Counted from the first letter of the stretch, positions 34,124 to 42,978 are shown. The stretch is 64,000 bases of DNA from DATHAP01 sp963762865 (GCA_963762865.1 CAVXNC010000006.1:82597-146596); one strand, 5' to 3'. The notes: generated by a model not told the origin, from the letters alone. Program-made: numbers and translations.

Positions 34124-34882
34124 GTGAGCTTCTGGGAAGCCGTGGCCGTCGCCCTCGCCGGGCTGGCCGCCGGGACGATCAACACCGTCGTCGGGTCCGG
34201 GACCCTGGTGACCTTCCCGGTGCTGCTCGCCGTGGGCTACCCGCCGGTGCTGGCCAACGTCACCAACACGGTGGGCCTGGTGCCGGGCTCGCTCAGCGGG
34301 GCCATTGGCTACCGGCGCGAGCTGACCGGCCAGGGGCGCCGCCTCGCCCGGCTCGCGGTCGCGTCGGTGCTCGGCGGCATCACCGGGGCCGTGCTGCTGC
34401 TCGTGCTGCCGGAGGAGGCCTTCCAGGCGATCGTCCCGGTCCTGATCGGCCTGGCCTGCGTGATGGTCATCGTGCAGCCGTGGGTCGCCGCCCGGCTGCG
34501 GGCCCGCGAGGACCACGAGCCGCGGCAGCACGCCGGGCCGCTGCTCTACGCCGGGATCTACCTGGCCGGCATCTACGGCGGCTACTTCGGCGCCGCCCAG
34601 GGCGTGCTGCTGATCGCGATCATGGGCCTGCTCCTCGACGAGCACCTGCAGCGGATCAACGCGGCGAAGAACGTCCTGGCCCTGCTCGTCAACGCGGTCG
34701 CGGCGGTGATCTTCATCGCCGTCACCGACATCGCCTGGTCGGCCGCAGCGCTCATCGCGGTCGGCTCGACCGTGGGCGGACAGGTCGGAGCCAAGATCGG
34801 TCGGCGGATCCCGCAGCCCGTGCTGCGCGGGCTGGTCGTGCTGGTCGGCCTGGTCGCCATGGTCCAGATCCTGGCCGGCTGA
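34124..34882 (+). CDS. TauE/SafE family sulfite/anion exporter
   Basis: 252 residues from GTG 34124. Seven to eight helices with the family repeats GLAAGTINTVVGSGTLVTFPVLLAVGYPPVLANVTNTVGL and GIYLAGIYGGYFGAAQGVLLIAIMGLLL. TauE/SafE proteins export sulfite, sulfoacetate or related anions; the substrate here is unknown. The ORF is open to 34076 but the GTG at 34124 starts the first helix. The start lies 59 bp from the divergent transglycosylase start. Confidence 0.88.
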   Translation: MSFWEAVAVALAGLAAGTINTVVGSGTLVTFPVLLAVGYPPVLANVTNTVGLVPGSLSGAIGYRRELTGQGRRLARLAVASVLGGITGAVLLLVLPEEAFQAIVPVLIGLACVMVIVQPWVAARLRAREDHEPRQHAGPLLYAGIYLAGIYGGYFGAAQGVLLIAIMGLLLDEHLQRINAAKNVLALLVNAVAAVIFIAVTDIAWSAAALIAVGSTVGGQVGAKIGRRIPQPVLRGLVVLVGLVAMVQILAG

Positions 34883-34907
34883 GGCGCGGGAGCCGGGCTC
34901 AGCCGGC
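34874..34907. terminator. Perfect 10-bp hairpin spanning two stops
   Basis: gccggctgag (34874-34883) pairs with ctcagccggc (34898-34907). It includes the stop codons of the convergent transporter and AAA regulator genes. Confidence 0.75.
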
Positions 34908-37673
34908 GCGCTCCAGCCGGGTCAGCGCGGCCGTCGCGCCGAGGTCGGCGAGGAGCGCAGCGGCCGCCGGTCGGTCGCCGGCGAGCCAGGTCTCGACGGC
35001 CTGCTCGTAGCGCTCGTGCAGCGCCTGCCAGCCGTCGGCCGCTCGCCGGTGGTCCCCGGCGAGCGCCGGCCGCCACGGCCCGGGGAGCTCGGTCCCTGCC
35101 AGCTCGGAGTCCGGCGCGGGCAACGGACGGCCGGCTCTGGCGGCGTACGTCGCGAGCTCGGCCTGGGTGACCAGGTGTCGGCGCCGCTGCGCGAGGGCGT
35201 AGGCGTCCACGACGAAGGCAGGGAGATCCCCGGTCCCGGCCAGCCAGTGCAGCTCGGCCGCCGCGGCTGCGACCGGGCCGACCAGATGTGGCTCGTCCGA
35301 GCCGGTGACGTCGGCGACCGCGTGGGCGAGGAGGGACCCGGCCTGGTCCCGGCCGCGCCGGGCGAGCAGGCGGGCGAGCAGCGCGGTCGCCATCGGGCGC
35401 ATCAGCCCCGGCTCGCCGGGGCGGTCGACGAGGTCCCGCAGGCCCGCCTCCGCCTCGTCCCAGTCGCCCGTGGAGAGCTTGATCGCGGCGCGGGTGAGGT
35501 CGAGGCGGTACTCGCCGGCGAAGAACTCGCCGTCCGCGCAGCCGGCCAGCCCGGTCCGCACGTAGTCCAGGGCCAGCCCGGGTTCTCCGGACCGGTAGGC
35601 AGCACCCGAGGCGTTGACGCAGCCGCGGGTGACGTACTCGACGCGCGGGTCCCGCGCGGCCAGCCGGACGGCCTCGTCGAGGTCCCCGCGGCCGCCGGGG
35701 TCGCCGTTGCTGAGCCGCTCGGCTCCGAGGTAGGTCAGGGTGTGCGCCACCAGGTCGTCCCGGCCGCTCTGCCGGGCCAGCTCCACCGCCAGCCGGGCGT
35801 GCTCGACCGCACTCAGGCTGGGTTCGGAGACCGGGCCGACGGTCGCCAGGTTCCCCCGGGCACGGGCGAGCTCGGCGTGCGCCTGGGCGAGCAGGACCGC
35901 CGTGGAGGCGTCGGTGTCCGGGGACCGGCCGGTCGCCGCCCGGGCCTGCTCGGCGGCCACGACCGCCCGCTGGGCGGCCTGCTCCGCGAACCGCGGGCCG
36001 ACCGCCCACAGTCCGGTGCGCGCGAGACCGACGAGCGCCCGGCCGAGCTGCGCGGGGTCGCCGACCGACTCCCAGAGGGCCACCGACTCCACCGCGAGCC
36101 GCTGCGACTCGGCGAAGCGGTTCAGCAGGTAGAGCGAGTGCGCCCGGTCGGTCAAGGCCCTGGCGACGGTGTCCGTCGGGAGCTGGTCGCGGAAGGAGAG
36201 CAGCAGCTCCAGGTGCGCCGCCGCCTGCCGGTGGGCGCCGGCCGCCACGGCCTGGCCGGCCGCGAGCAGCGCCTGCTCGCGCACCAGGTCGGGCAGGGTG
36301 CCGAGAGCGGCATGGTGCAGCACCCGCGCCGGGTCGGCGCCGCGAGCCGCGAGGACCTCGGCGGCCACCCGGTGGTGAGCCGTGCGCTCGGCAGCCGTGA
36401 GGTCCTCCTCGATGACCCGCCGGGCGAGCTCGTGACGGAACCACACGCTGCCCGCGTCGCCGGCCAGCAGGCCGCGCCGCTCTGCCTCGTGCAGGACCGC
36501 CCCGGCCGACGGCAGCAGTGCCTCCGCCAGCCACCGGTCGGCGCGGGAGGGGATCACCGAGAGCACCTGCAACCCGTGTCGGGCGGTGTCCGAGGTCAGG
36601 TCGAGGCGAGCGAGCACGGCGTCCCGCACGCTGGCCGGGACTGCGGGGCCGGGGTTGGCGACGATCTCGGAGACGAAGAACGGGTTGCCACCGGTCACCT
36701 CGTGGACCTCGTCGGCGGCGAGCCCGGTGCCGGCGGTCATCCGCTCGACCGCCGCCGGTGACAGCGGCTCGAGCGGGAGGTGCGAGACGGAGGAGCGGAG
36801 GGAGCCGAGCAGCCGCCGCATCGGGTGCCCCTGGCCGATGTCCTCGTCCCGGTAGGTCACGACCAGCAGGGCAGGCAGCGCCGGAGCCTGCCGGACGAGC
36901 AGTCGCAGCAGGTCGACCGTCGCGTCGTCCGCCCAGTGGACGTCCTCGACCACGATGACCGGCGGCCCCTCGGCGGCCACCACGTCCCGCAGGCGGGCGA
37001 GGACCGCGCTCGCGTCGAAGGCGGCGTCGACGGCGCCGACGAGCACCTCCCCGGACGGCAGCAGCATGTCGCGGAAGGGCCCGAGAGCGCGCGGCGTGCT
37101 CAGGTCCTCGCAGCTGGCCAGCAGGAGGGCGACGTCGGCGCCCGCGTCCTCGGTGGCCCGGCGCACCAGGGTCGTCTTGCCGAGCCCGGCGGCTCCGCTG
37201 ACGCAGACGACCCCGCCGTGGCCCGCCAGCAGGTCGCCGACGGCCTGGCCGAGCCGCCACAGCTGGTCGTCCCGCTCGAGGACGGCTGTCCGCAGCCCGG
37301 CAGCCGGCGGCTGCCGCGCGGCCGACGACGCCGACCGCGGTGCCGGCAGGGTCGCCGGGCCGGTCACCTCGATCACGTCGGCGACGAAGCGGTAGCCCCG
37401 ACCGTGGACGGTCCGGATCACCCGCTGGTCGCGGCCGTTGTCGTCGAGGACGGCGCGCGCTGCGCGGATGCGACTGGTCAGGGCGGACTCGCTGACGAAC
37501 CGGTTGCCCCACACCTCGTCGAGGAGCTCCTCCTTGCTCACCAGCCGGTCCCGGTGGCGGGCGAGGTAGGTCAGGACCTCGAACACCTGTGGCTCGAGGT
37601 GCCGGGTCTCCGTGCCGCGGCGGATCTCGAAGCCGTCGAGATCGACCTCGAACTCTCCGAAGCGGAGCCGCAT
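34899..37673 (-). CDS. Winged-helix/AAA-ATPase/TPR transcriptional regulator (STAND type)
   Basis: 924 residues. N-terminal OmpR-type winged helix 1-~98 (HLEPQVFEVLTYLARHRDRLVSKEELLDEVWGNRFVSESALTSRIRAARAVL...RVIRTVHGRGYRFV), then a P-loop NTPase with Walker A GAAGLGKTT (160-168) and Walker B VIVVEDVHWADDATVDL (~250), and a long C-terminal helical repeat region. This is the architecture of large SARP/MalT-like signalling ATPases. It would bind DNA through the winged helix and switch on ligand or protein binding to the repeat. ATG 37673 chosen; the upstream frame to 37829 is non-coding. Divergent from the methyltransferase at 37745. Confidence 0.9.
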   Translation of the reverse strand: MRLRFGEFEVDLDGFEIRRGTETRHLEPQVFEVLTYLARHRDRLVSKEELLDEVWGNRFVSESALTSRIRAARAVLDDNGRDQRVIRTVHGRGYRFVADVIEVTGPATLPAPRSASSAARQPPAAGLRTAVLERDDQLWRLGQAVGDLLAGHGGVVCVSGAAGLGKTTLVRRATEDAGADVALLLASCEDLSTPRALGPFRDMLLPSGEVLVGAVDAAFDASAVLARLRDVVAAEGPPVIVVEDVHWADDATVDLLRLLVRQAPALPALLVVTYRDEDIGQGHPMRRLLGSLRSSVSHLPLEPLSPAAVERMTAGTGLAADEVHEVTGGNPFFVSEIVANPGPAVPASVRDAVLARLDLTSDTARHGLQVLSVIPSRADRWLAEALLPSAGAVLHEAERRGLLAGDAGSVWFRHELARRVIEEDLTAAERTAHHRVAAEVLAARGADPARVLHHAALGTLPDLVREQALLAAGQAVAAGAHRQAAAHLELLLSFRDQLPTDTVARALTDRAHSLYLLNRFAESQRLAVESVALWESVGDPAQLGRALVGLARTGLWAVGPRFAEQAAQRAVVAAEQARAATGRSPDTDASTAVLLAQAHAELARARGNLATVGPVSEPSLSAVEHARLAVELARQSGRDDLVAHTLTYLGAERLSNGDPGGRGDLDEAVRLAARDPRVEYVTRGCVNASGAAYRSGEPGLALDYVRTGLAGCADGEFFAGEYRLDLTRAAIKLSTGDWDEAEAGLRDLVDRPGEPGLMRPMATALLARLLARRGRDQAGSLLAHAVADVTGSDEPHLVGPVAAAAAELHWLAGTGDLPAFVVDAYALAQRRRHLVTQAELATYAARAGRPLPAPDSELAGTELPGPWRPALAGDHRRAADGWQALHERYEQAVETWLAGDRPAAAALLADLGATAALTRLERAG

Positions 37674-37744
37674 GCGCCGGAGTCTGGCACGGCGCCATGC
37701 CCTTGTGTGAGGTCGTGACGGTGCATTTGCCGCATACTCCGACG

Positions 37745-38557
37745 GTGCCGCAGCAGCCCACGACGGTCCGTCCAGGAGCGGCCGAGCTCGACGACTACGT
37801 CGGGCTGACCGACGTCGCGCTGCGCACAAGTCTCGAGCCGGCCGAGGGCATCTTCATCGCCGAGGGTGAGAAGGTCATCCGCCGGGCCGTGGCGGCCGGC
37901 TACCCGGTGCGGTCCCTGCTCCTCGAGGAGAAGTGGCTCGCGGCGCTGGCGGACCTCGTCGACGAGATGGCTGCCCCGGTGTACCTGGCCGACCCGGAGA
38001 CCCTGCGCACGGTCACCGGCTACAACGTCCACCGCGGGGCTCTGGCGTCGATGGCCCGGCTGCCGCTGCCGTACCCGCGCGACCTGCTGCGGTCGGCGCG
38101 GACCGTGGCCGTCCTCGAGGACCTCGTCGACCACACCAACGTGGGTGCGGTCTTCCGCAGCGCCGCCGGGCTCGGCGTCGACGCGGTCCTGGTCACCCCG
38201 CGCTGCGCAGACCCGCTGTACCGGCGGTCGGTGAAGGTGTCGATGGGAGCGGTCTTCTCCGTGCCGTGGTCCCGCCTCGAGGCGTGGCCCACCGACCTGT
38301 CGGACGTACGCCGCGAAGGCCTGTCGGTCCTGGCCCTCACTCCTGCGCCCGACGCGACCCCGCTGGCCGAGCTGCCGCCCTCGGTGACCGAGAGGTGCGC
38401 GCTGCTGATCGGCGCGGAGGGCCCGGGGCTCACGCAGGCAGCGCTCGACGCCGCCGACCACCGGGTGCGGATCCCGATGTCCGGCGGCGTCGACTCGCTG
38501 AACGCGGCTGCGGCGTCAGCCGTGGCCTTCTACGCGCTGGCTCAGAGCCGGCGGTAG
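37745..38557 (+). CDS. SpoU-family RNA 2'-O-methyltransferase
   Basis: 270 residues. N-terminal substrate-binding domain (LEPAEGIFIAEGEKVIRRAVAAGYPVRSLLLEEKW) and C-terminal SPOUT knot with VLEDLVDHTNVGAVFRSAAGLGVDAVLVTPRCADPLYRRSVKVSMG, LLIGAEGPGLTQAAL, VRIPMSGGVDSLNAAAASAV: all three SpoU motifs intact. Modifies ribose in rRNA or tRNA; target unknown. GTG 37745 gives the usual N-terminus of this group. Its last 16 bp overlap the convergent DUF1206 gene. Confidence 0.9.
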   Translation: MPQQPTTVRPGAAELDDYVGLTDVALRTSLEPAEGIFIAEGEKVIRRAVAAGYPVRSLLLEEKWLAALADLVDEMAAPVYLADPETLRTVTGYNVHRGALASMARLPLPYPRDLLRSARTVAVLEDLVDHTNVGAVFRSAAGLGVDAVLVTPRCADPLYRRSVKVSMGAVFSVPWSRLEAWPTDLSDVRREGLSVLALTPAPDATPLAELPPSVTERCALLIGAEGPGLTQAALDAADHRVRIPMSGGVDSLNAAAASAVAFYALAQSRR

Positions 38558-39375
38558 CGTGCCTCGGCGACGCAGTAGGCGCCGAAGCAGACCAGGCCGA
38601 GAGCCGCGACGATGAGCAGGAACTGGCCGAACGGCGCACCGGCGATGCTCTTCAGCGCGACGTCGAAGCCGCTGGCCTTGTCGGGCTGGTAGTCCATCGC
38701 GGCCTTGCAGACGAAGATCCCGACGAGGCCGAAGACGACACCGCGGGCGACGTAGCCGACCTGACCGAGGCGGCGCACGGCCTTGAAGGTCGTCGGGCTC
38801 ATCCGGCCGGTGTCGAGGTGCTTCTCGAAGTCCGTCTTGAGGCCGCGGATCGTCAGGGCGATGGCGATCACGATGATGACGAGGCCGCTGATGAAGACGA
38901 TGGTCTGGCCGCCCGGCCACTTCAGGACGGTGGCGGTCAGGTCCGCGCTGGTGTTGCCGCCGGAGGACCCGGCGGTGACGGTCTTGAACGCGAGGATGCC
39001 GAAACCGAGGTAGATCAGGCCGTTGAGCGCCGAGCCGATGCGCTTGACGGTGCGCTTCTTCTCGTCGGTCTCGTCGCGTCGGCCCCAGGCCGCCTCGCTG
39101 AAGCGCCACAACGCGTAGCCGACGAAGCCGAGCACCATCAGCCACAGAACAACGCTGCCCCCGGGCTTCTCGGCGACGGCTTGCAGAGCGCCCTTCTGGT
39201 CGGTCTGCTCGCTGTCACCCAGGGCCACCTGGACGGCCAGCAGGCCGATCAGCGCGTAGACGACTCCCTTGGCGATGAAGCCGACCCGCGCGGCCTTGTT
39301 GATGGCGCCGCTGTTGGCGGCCTGGTGCGCGGCACCCTTGGCGGTCGCGGAACCTGGCGACAGGTTCGTGGTCAT
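38542..39375 (-). CDS. DUF1206 membrane protein
   Basis: 277 residues in three internal repeats, each with two helices: ARVGFIAKGVVYALIGLLAVQVAL, GSALNGLIYLGFGILAFKTV and LGQVGYVARGVVFGLVGIFVCKAA mark the repeat starts (G-x-x-A-K/R-G-V-V-Y/F pattern of DUF1206). Six membrane segments in total. The family is widespread in actinobacteria and of unknown function. Start is ATG 39375, just downstream of gcggtctcctcctggcagg on the plus strand (gaggagacc on the minus, a good ribosome site). Confidence 0.88.
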   Translation of the reverse strand: MTTNLSPGSATAKGAAHQAANSGAINKAARVGFIAKGVVYALIGLLAVQVALGDSEQTDQKGALQAVAEKPGGSVVLWLMVLGFVGYALWRFSEAAWGRRDETDEKKRTVKRIGSALNGLIYLGFGILAFKTVTAGSSGGNTSADLTATVLKWPGGQTIVFISGLVIIVIAIALTIRGLKTDFEKHLDTGRMSPTTFKAVRRLGQVGYVARGVVFGLVGIFVCKAAMDYQPDKASGFDVALKSIAGAPFGQFLLIVAALGLVCFGAYCVAEARYRRL

Positions 39376-39450
39376 GGGCGGTCTCCTCCTGGCAGGGACG
39401 GTCACACCGCGTCTACCCCCAGGAAGGCGAGTGAAGCCTAGGATCGGGCG

Positions 39451-40740
39451 GTGTCCCCGTCGCAGGTACGCCGCCGGAGCGCGGCACTGGCGGTGACCGC
39501 CCTGCTGGCCGGCGTGCTGTCGGGCTGCGCGGCCGGTCCCGACGAGGGTCAGGCAGGCGGCCCGCTCCAGGTGCGCCAGTCGCCTGGCGCGACGCACACC
39601 CACCCGGCCGGCACCGCGCCGCACAGCCACGGGTCCGCGTCCGGCGACGCGGGGTCGCCCGCCGCCCGGGTGGCCTCCGTCCCGCTCCGGCCCGGGGAGC
39701 GACGCGTCACCCTGCACCTGCCCGGCGGTGCCTACCGACCCAGCGCGCCGGGGGTCGGGCGCGACGACTACCGGTGCTTCCTGATCGACCCCGGGCTGAC
39801 CGGCGACGCCTATGTCACGGGGTCGGACGTCGTGCCGGGCAACACCGCTGTCGTGCACCACGCGATCCTCTTCGCCGTCCCGCACGACCAGGTGGCGGCC
39901 GCCGAGCAACAGGACGCCGAGGCACCCGGTGACGGCTGGAGCTGCTTCGGCGGCTCGGCGCTGCAGCAGAACGGCGACGACCCCATCCGCAGCCTCGACC
40001 AGGCGCCGTGGCTGGCGGCCTGGGCACCCGGTGGCGGCGAGACCGTGCTGCGCCAGCGCACCGGTCGCTGGATGCCGGCCGGCAGCCGGGTCGTGCTGCA
40101 GCTGCACTACAACCTGCGCGCGGTCGAGGGCACCGACGCCGCGTCCTTCGCCGACGACACGGCCGTGAAGCTGCGGCTGATGCCGGGCAGCGCCGACCTG
40201 CGACCGCTGCAGACGATGCTGCTGGTGGCGCCGGTCGAGCTTCCTTGCACCCCGAAGGAGTCCGGGCCGCTGTGCGACCGCTCGCAGGCGCTGCTCGACC
40301 TGACCCAGCGCATCGGGCCGAGCTCAGGTCGAACGGTCGCCGGGCTCGCGCTGCTGTGCACCCGGCCGGACCAGCCGGTCCGGCCGGGACCGACGCAGAG
40401 CTGCGACCGGACCGTTCCGGAGGACATGGTCGTGCGCGCGGTCGCGGGCCACATGCACCTGCTCGGGCGGTCGATCAGCGTCGACCTGGACCCTGGGACG
40501 GCGGGGGAGAGGCGACTGCTGGACCGCAAGGTCTGGGACTTCGACGACCAGGCAGCCACGCCGCTGCGCCGGCCGGTGCAGGTCCGGGCAGGCGACACCC
40601 TGCGCGTCACCTGCACCCACGACGCCGCCTTGCGGTCGATGCTGCCCGAGCTGGCGGACGAGGAGCCGCGCTACGTCACCTGGGGCGAGGGCACCTCCGA
40701 CGAGATGTGCCTCGGGATCGTGCAGTACACCCGCGGCTGA
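39451..40740 (+). CDS. Lipoprotein resembling copper type II ascorbate-dependent monooxygenases
   Basis: 429 residues. Lipobox LSGC with lipid Cys26, then a His-rich linker (THTHPAGTAPHSH) and a two-domain core. The six copper ligands of the PHM/DBH family can be matched: HH136-137 (VVHHAIL), H219 (LQLHYN), H334 and H336 (AGHMHLLG) and M419 (SDEMCLG). Such enzymes hydroxylate C-H bonds using two separate coppers and O2. An extracytoplasmic, membrane-anchored bacterial member is uncommon in well-studied strains. TAGGAT at 39439-39444 ends 6 nt before the GTG start (leaderless). Substrate unknown. Confidence 0.85.
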   Translation: MSPSQVRRRSAALAVTALLAGVLSGCAAGPDEGQAGGPLQVRQSPGATHTHPAGTAPHSHGSASGDAGSPAARVASVPLRPGERRVTLHLPGGAYRPSAPGVGRDDYRCFLIDPGLTGDAYVTGSDVVPGNTAVVHHAILFAVPHDQVAAAEQQDAEAPGDGWSCFGGSALQQNGDDPIRSLDQAPWLAAWAPGGGETVLRQRTGRWMPAGSRVVLQLHYNLRAVEGTDAASFADDTAVKLRLMPGSADLRPLQTMLLVAPVELPCTPKESGPLCDRSQALLDLTQRIGPSSGRTVAGLALLCTRPDQPVRPGPTQSCDRTVPEDMVVRAVAGHMHLLGRSISVDLDPGTAGERRLLDRKVWDFDDQAATPLRRPVQVRAGDTLRVTCTHDAALRSMLPELADEEPRYVTWGEGTSDEMCLGIVQYTRG

Positions 40741-40756
40741 GCCGGGGCCGTCGGTC

Positions 40757-40802
40757 GTCAACCCAGGGTTGACGACTCGGAAGGCGTCAACCTAGGGTTG
40801 AC
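40757..40802. promoter_or_regulatory. Tandem 17-bp operators overlapping a leaderless promoter
   Basis: Two palindromes GTCAACC-N3-GGTTGAC at 40757-40773 and 40786-40802, centre-to-centre 29 bp. The middle of the second (TAGGGT, 40793-40798) is also a -10 box ending 6 nt before ATG 40805. A protein bound here would block transcription, and the HTH protein encoded immediately downstream is the obvious candidate autorepressor. Confidence 0.8.
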
Positions 40803-40804
40803 GC

Positions 40805-41485
40805 ATGACGCTGGACGAGCTCATCACGCAGGTCAGGACCCGCCGCCCCGACGGCACCGCGCTGGACCACCTCGCGGAGGCGGCCGGGCTGGCCGCGTTC
40901 ATCGACGAGCTGGCCGACCACCTCGTCGGGCACTTCGTGGACCAGGCCCGACGGTCGGGTGCCTCGTGGACGGCGATCGGCCAGAGCATGGGTGTCACCA
41001 AGCAGGCCGTCCAGAAGCGCTTCGTCGCCGGGGAGACCTCGCTGGACCGGTTCACGAACCGCGCCAAGGTGGTCGTCCTCAAGGCGCAGAACGTCGCGCG
41101 CGAACGGGGCGAACAGGAGGTCACCAGCCTGCACCTCGTCCTCGGCCTGCTCGCCGAGTGGGAGGGACTGGCCGGTCGAGCCATCGAGGCAGCCGGGGTC
41201 TCGAAGGCCGCAGTGGAGACCTCTGTGGTTGAAGCCCTGCCGGAACCAGGCAGGCCGGCCCGGCAGCACTCGCCCTTCGCACCGGGCCTCAACAAGGTCC
41301 TCGAGCTCAGCGTCCGGGAAGGCCTGCGGCTCGGACACAGCTACGTCGGCACCGAGCACCTGCTGCTCGGCCTGCTGGAGTCGCGCGACGAGCCCGGTGC
41401 CCAGGTCCTCGAGGCCCTCGGCGTCTCGAAGGCGGACACGGAGGCGTGGACCCTTCAGGAGCTGTCGGAGCTGCAACGTCGATAG
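40805..41485 (+). CDS. HTH plus double Clp_N domain regulator
   Basis: 226 residues. Residues ~54-73 form a helix-turn-helix (SWTAIGQSMGVTKQAVQKRF). Residues ~80-226 hold two Clp N-terminal repeats (RAKVVVLKAQNVARERGEQEVTSLHLVLGLLAEWEGLAGRAIEAAGV and LELSVREGLRLGHSYVGTEHLLLGLLESRDEPGAQVLEALGV). Clp_N domains bind substrate or adaptor peptides at ClpC/ClpA; fused to DNA binding they may couple gene control to protein damage or proteolysis. The upstream operators imply autoregulation. No AAA part is present. Confidence 0.88.
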   Translation: MTLDELITQVRTRRPDGTALDHLAEAAGLAAFIDELADHLVGHFVDQARRSGASWTAIGQSMGVTKQAVQKRFVAGETSLDRFTNRAKVVVLKAQNVARERGEQEVTSLHLVLGLLAEWEGLAGRAIEAAGVSKAAVETSVVEALPEPGRPARQHSPFAPGLNKVLELSVREGLRLGHSYVGTEHLLLGLLESRDEPGAQVLEALGVSKADTEAWTLQELSELQRR

Positions 41486-41657
41486 CCGTCTCGCGGACCG
41501 ATGAGTTCTCAGCGGCCTGCCGGTCTCATCTGCTGTACGAGGAGTGGCGCCACACCCCGTTCGCGACAACCGAGTCATCCGGTCCCGGAGCTCGGAGATC
41601 GAGTCACTGCGGCCGTACGTCGCAACGTCGGCCGTGCGAAAGGAACCGAGGTGCGCC

Positions 41658-41894
41658 ATGTGCTCCCACCAGCCGACCTGCCCGCCCGTCACCGACGGGA
41701 TCGCCAACCCACTGACCGCACGCGTCGTCGCCGACCACCCTGAGCAGGGCTGGAGCCTGCTGTGCAACGGCGTCGTACGTTTCGACGACGGCGGCGCGCT
41801 GCTGCCCGACGGGACCAGCATCCCCGCCCTCGTCACCAGCCCGCCCCGGCCAACCGCTACTCCGCGCACGCCGTCGCGGTCGCCGCGTAGGTGA
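41658..41894 (+). CDS. DUF5999 family small protein
   Basis: 78 residues. MCSHQPTCPPVTD...DHPEQGWSLLCNGVVRFDDGGALLPDGTSI is the recognisable DUF5999 sequence of short actinobacterial proteins with an N-terminal C-x2-H...C set and a second Cys in LLCNG, plausibly metal-binding. Ribosome site aaaggaaccgagg. Function unknown; related genes occur near regulators and antibiotic loci. 41486-41657 contains no feature. Confidence 0.8.
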   Translation: MCSHQPTCPPVTDGIANPLTARVVADHPEQGWSLLCNGVVRFDDGGALLPDGTSIPALVTSPPRPTATPRTPSRSPRR

Positions 41895-41899
41895 TCGTC

Positions 41900-42307
41900 A
41901 TGACCACGACAACCCCCACCACGACGGGCACGACCCGGATCCAGGTCCGCCGGCAGCCGCGGCCGACCGCACCGCCATCGCTGGACCTGCGCACCCCGTC
42001 CGGCCGCGAGCTTCCGTCCTACCTCGACCTCTCGCGACTCGCCGGCTCGATTGCGCCGGTCATCGGCCGGCGCCGAGGCACGATCCTCGGCCAGCTCGGC
42101 GAGCAGGTGCAGCTGACGGGTCATCGACCGGTTGATCATCGAACGGGTCAGGGCACGCATCCCGGGCTTGAGCCAGTAGGGCACGTAGTTCCCGCTGAGC
42201 GCGCGGCAGGAGTAGACGATGCGCGAGCCGGCGCCTTCGGGCTCCAGGTCGTAGCGGTGGACGAAGTTCACGAGCAGCTCCGCCCCGTGCTTGCGGTCGA
42301 GCCGTGA
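41900..42307 (+). CDS. Short peptide gene with DLRTP motif, 3' end read-through
   Basis: ATG 41900 follows aggtgatcgtc and sits 5 nt after the DUF5999 stop, so it is coupled. The first ~50 residues (RRQPRPTAPPSLDLRTP then SGRELPSYLDLSRLAG) match the 30-residue peptide gene at 61377. Beyond about 42060 the frame runs antisense through the SRPBCC gene and is low-complexity, so the natural stop seems lost. The true product is likely 50-60 residues. No known family. Confidence 0.5.
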   Translation: MTTTTPTTTGTTRIQVRRQPRPTAPPSLDLRTPSGRELPSYLDLSRLAGSIAPVIGRRRGTILGQLGEQVQLTGHRPVDHRTGQGTHPGLEPVGHVVPAERAAGVDDARAGAFGLQVVAVDEVHEQLRPVLAVEP

Positions 42308-42589
42308 CTTGGTCTCGAACTCGAAGGTGTACGACTCCGCGACGGTCACCACGGACGTGTCGTGGAACGTGCCGTTCATGTTGGCGCCGGTCGAGGAGAA
42401 CCTGGTACCGACCGATGCGGGCGCTGCTTGGGCATCGAGTGACAGCAGCCGGAACGTCTTCTGGGGTGAGCGGGTCCCTGCCCACACGAGATGCGAAGGC
42501 AGGTCCAGAAGGACGTCGAGGACGCTCTGCCGGTCGGCGCGAGTCGTCGCAGCCGCTCCGAACCTGATGAGGTCGCCATCGGCGCCCAT
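42062..42589 (-). CDS. SRPBCC (START-like) family protein, stop codon unresolved
   Basis: About 176 residues of credible sequence from ATG 42589: FGAAATTRADRQSVLDVLLDLPSHLVWAG, SVGTRFSSTGANMNGTFHDTSVVTVAESYTFEFETKS, then SRIVYSCRALSGNYVPYWLKPGMRALTRSMINRSMTRQLHLLAELAEDRA, a complete helix-grip fold for small hydrophobic ligands. After about 42062 there is no in-frame stop until 40787, which is impossible as a real protein because it runs through other genes. A small indel near 42080-42060 or a junction has probably removed the end. The ATG overlaps the cupin stop (TGATG). Confidence 0.7.
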
Positions 42590-42978
42590 CACGCGCTCGT
42601 TCCGGCAATGACGGTCGGCTGCGGCGATGCGTATTGCGCCGCGGCGGACGACCAGTCGAGCAGGTGGCACGCCGCGTCACCGACCACCCACGCGTCGTGT
42701 CCCGGAAGGACCTCGAACGCGTCCCCCGCGACGAGGTCGGTGTGGGAGCCATCGTCGGTCTCGACGTGCAGCGTGCCGGTGATCAGGTAGCCGAGGTGGT
42801 GGACCTGGCAGCTAGCGGTTCCAGCGATCGGACGGACGTCGTTCGACCAGCGCCAGCCCGGACGGAACTCGGTCCGCCCGATCGTGTGACCGCCAACGGT
42901 CACCAGGGCGTCGGCTCCTTTGGGGAACTCACGGATCTCGTCGGGCCGGTCGAGGTTCTTCACCTGTGGGGCGATCAT
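42589..42978 (-). CDS. Small cupin-domain protein
   Basis: 129 residues, single cupin: RTEFRPGWRWSNDVRPIAGTASCQVHHLGYLITGTLHVETDDGSHTDLVAGDAFEVLPGHDAWVVGD. His in VHHLGY, Glu in VETDDG and His in PGHDAW supply the metal site. No catalytic assignment. ATG 42978 with gaaggag upstream. Coupled to the SRPBCC gene (TGATG), and downstream-adjacent to the HD-GYP/LuxR regulator on the same strand, which could control it. Confidence 0.88.
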   Translation of the reverse strand: MIAPQVKNLDRPDEIREFPKGADALVTVGGHTIGRTEFRPGWRWSNDVRPIAGTASCQVHHLGYLITGTLHVETDDGSHTDLVAGDAFEVLPGHDAWVVGDAACHLLDWSSAAAQYASPQPTVIAGTSA

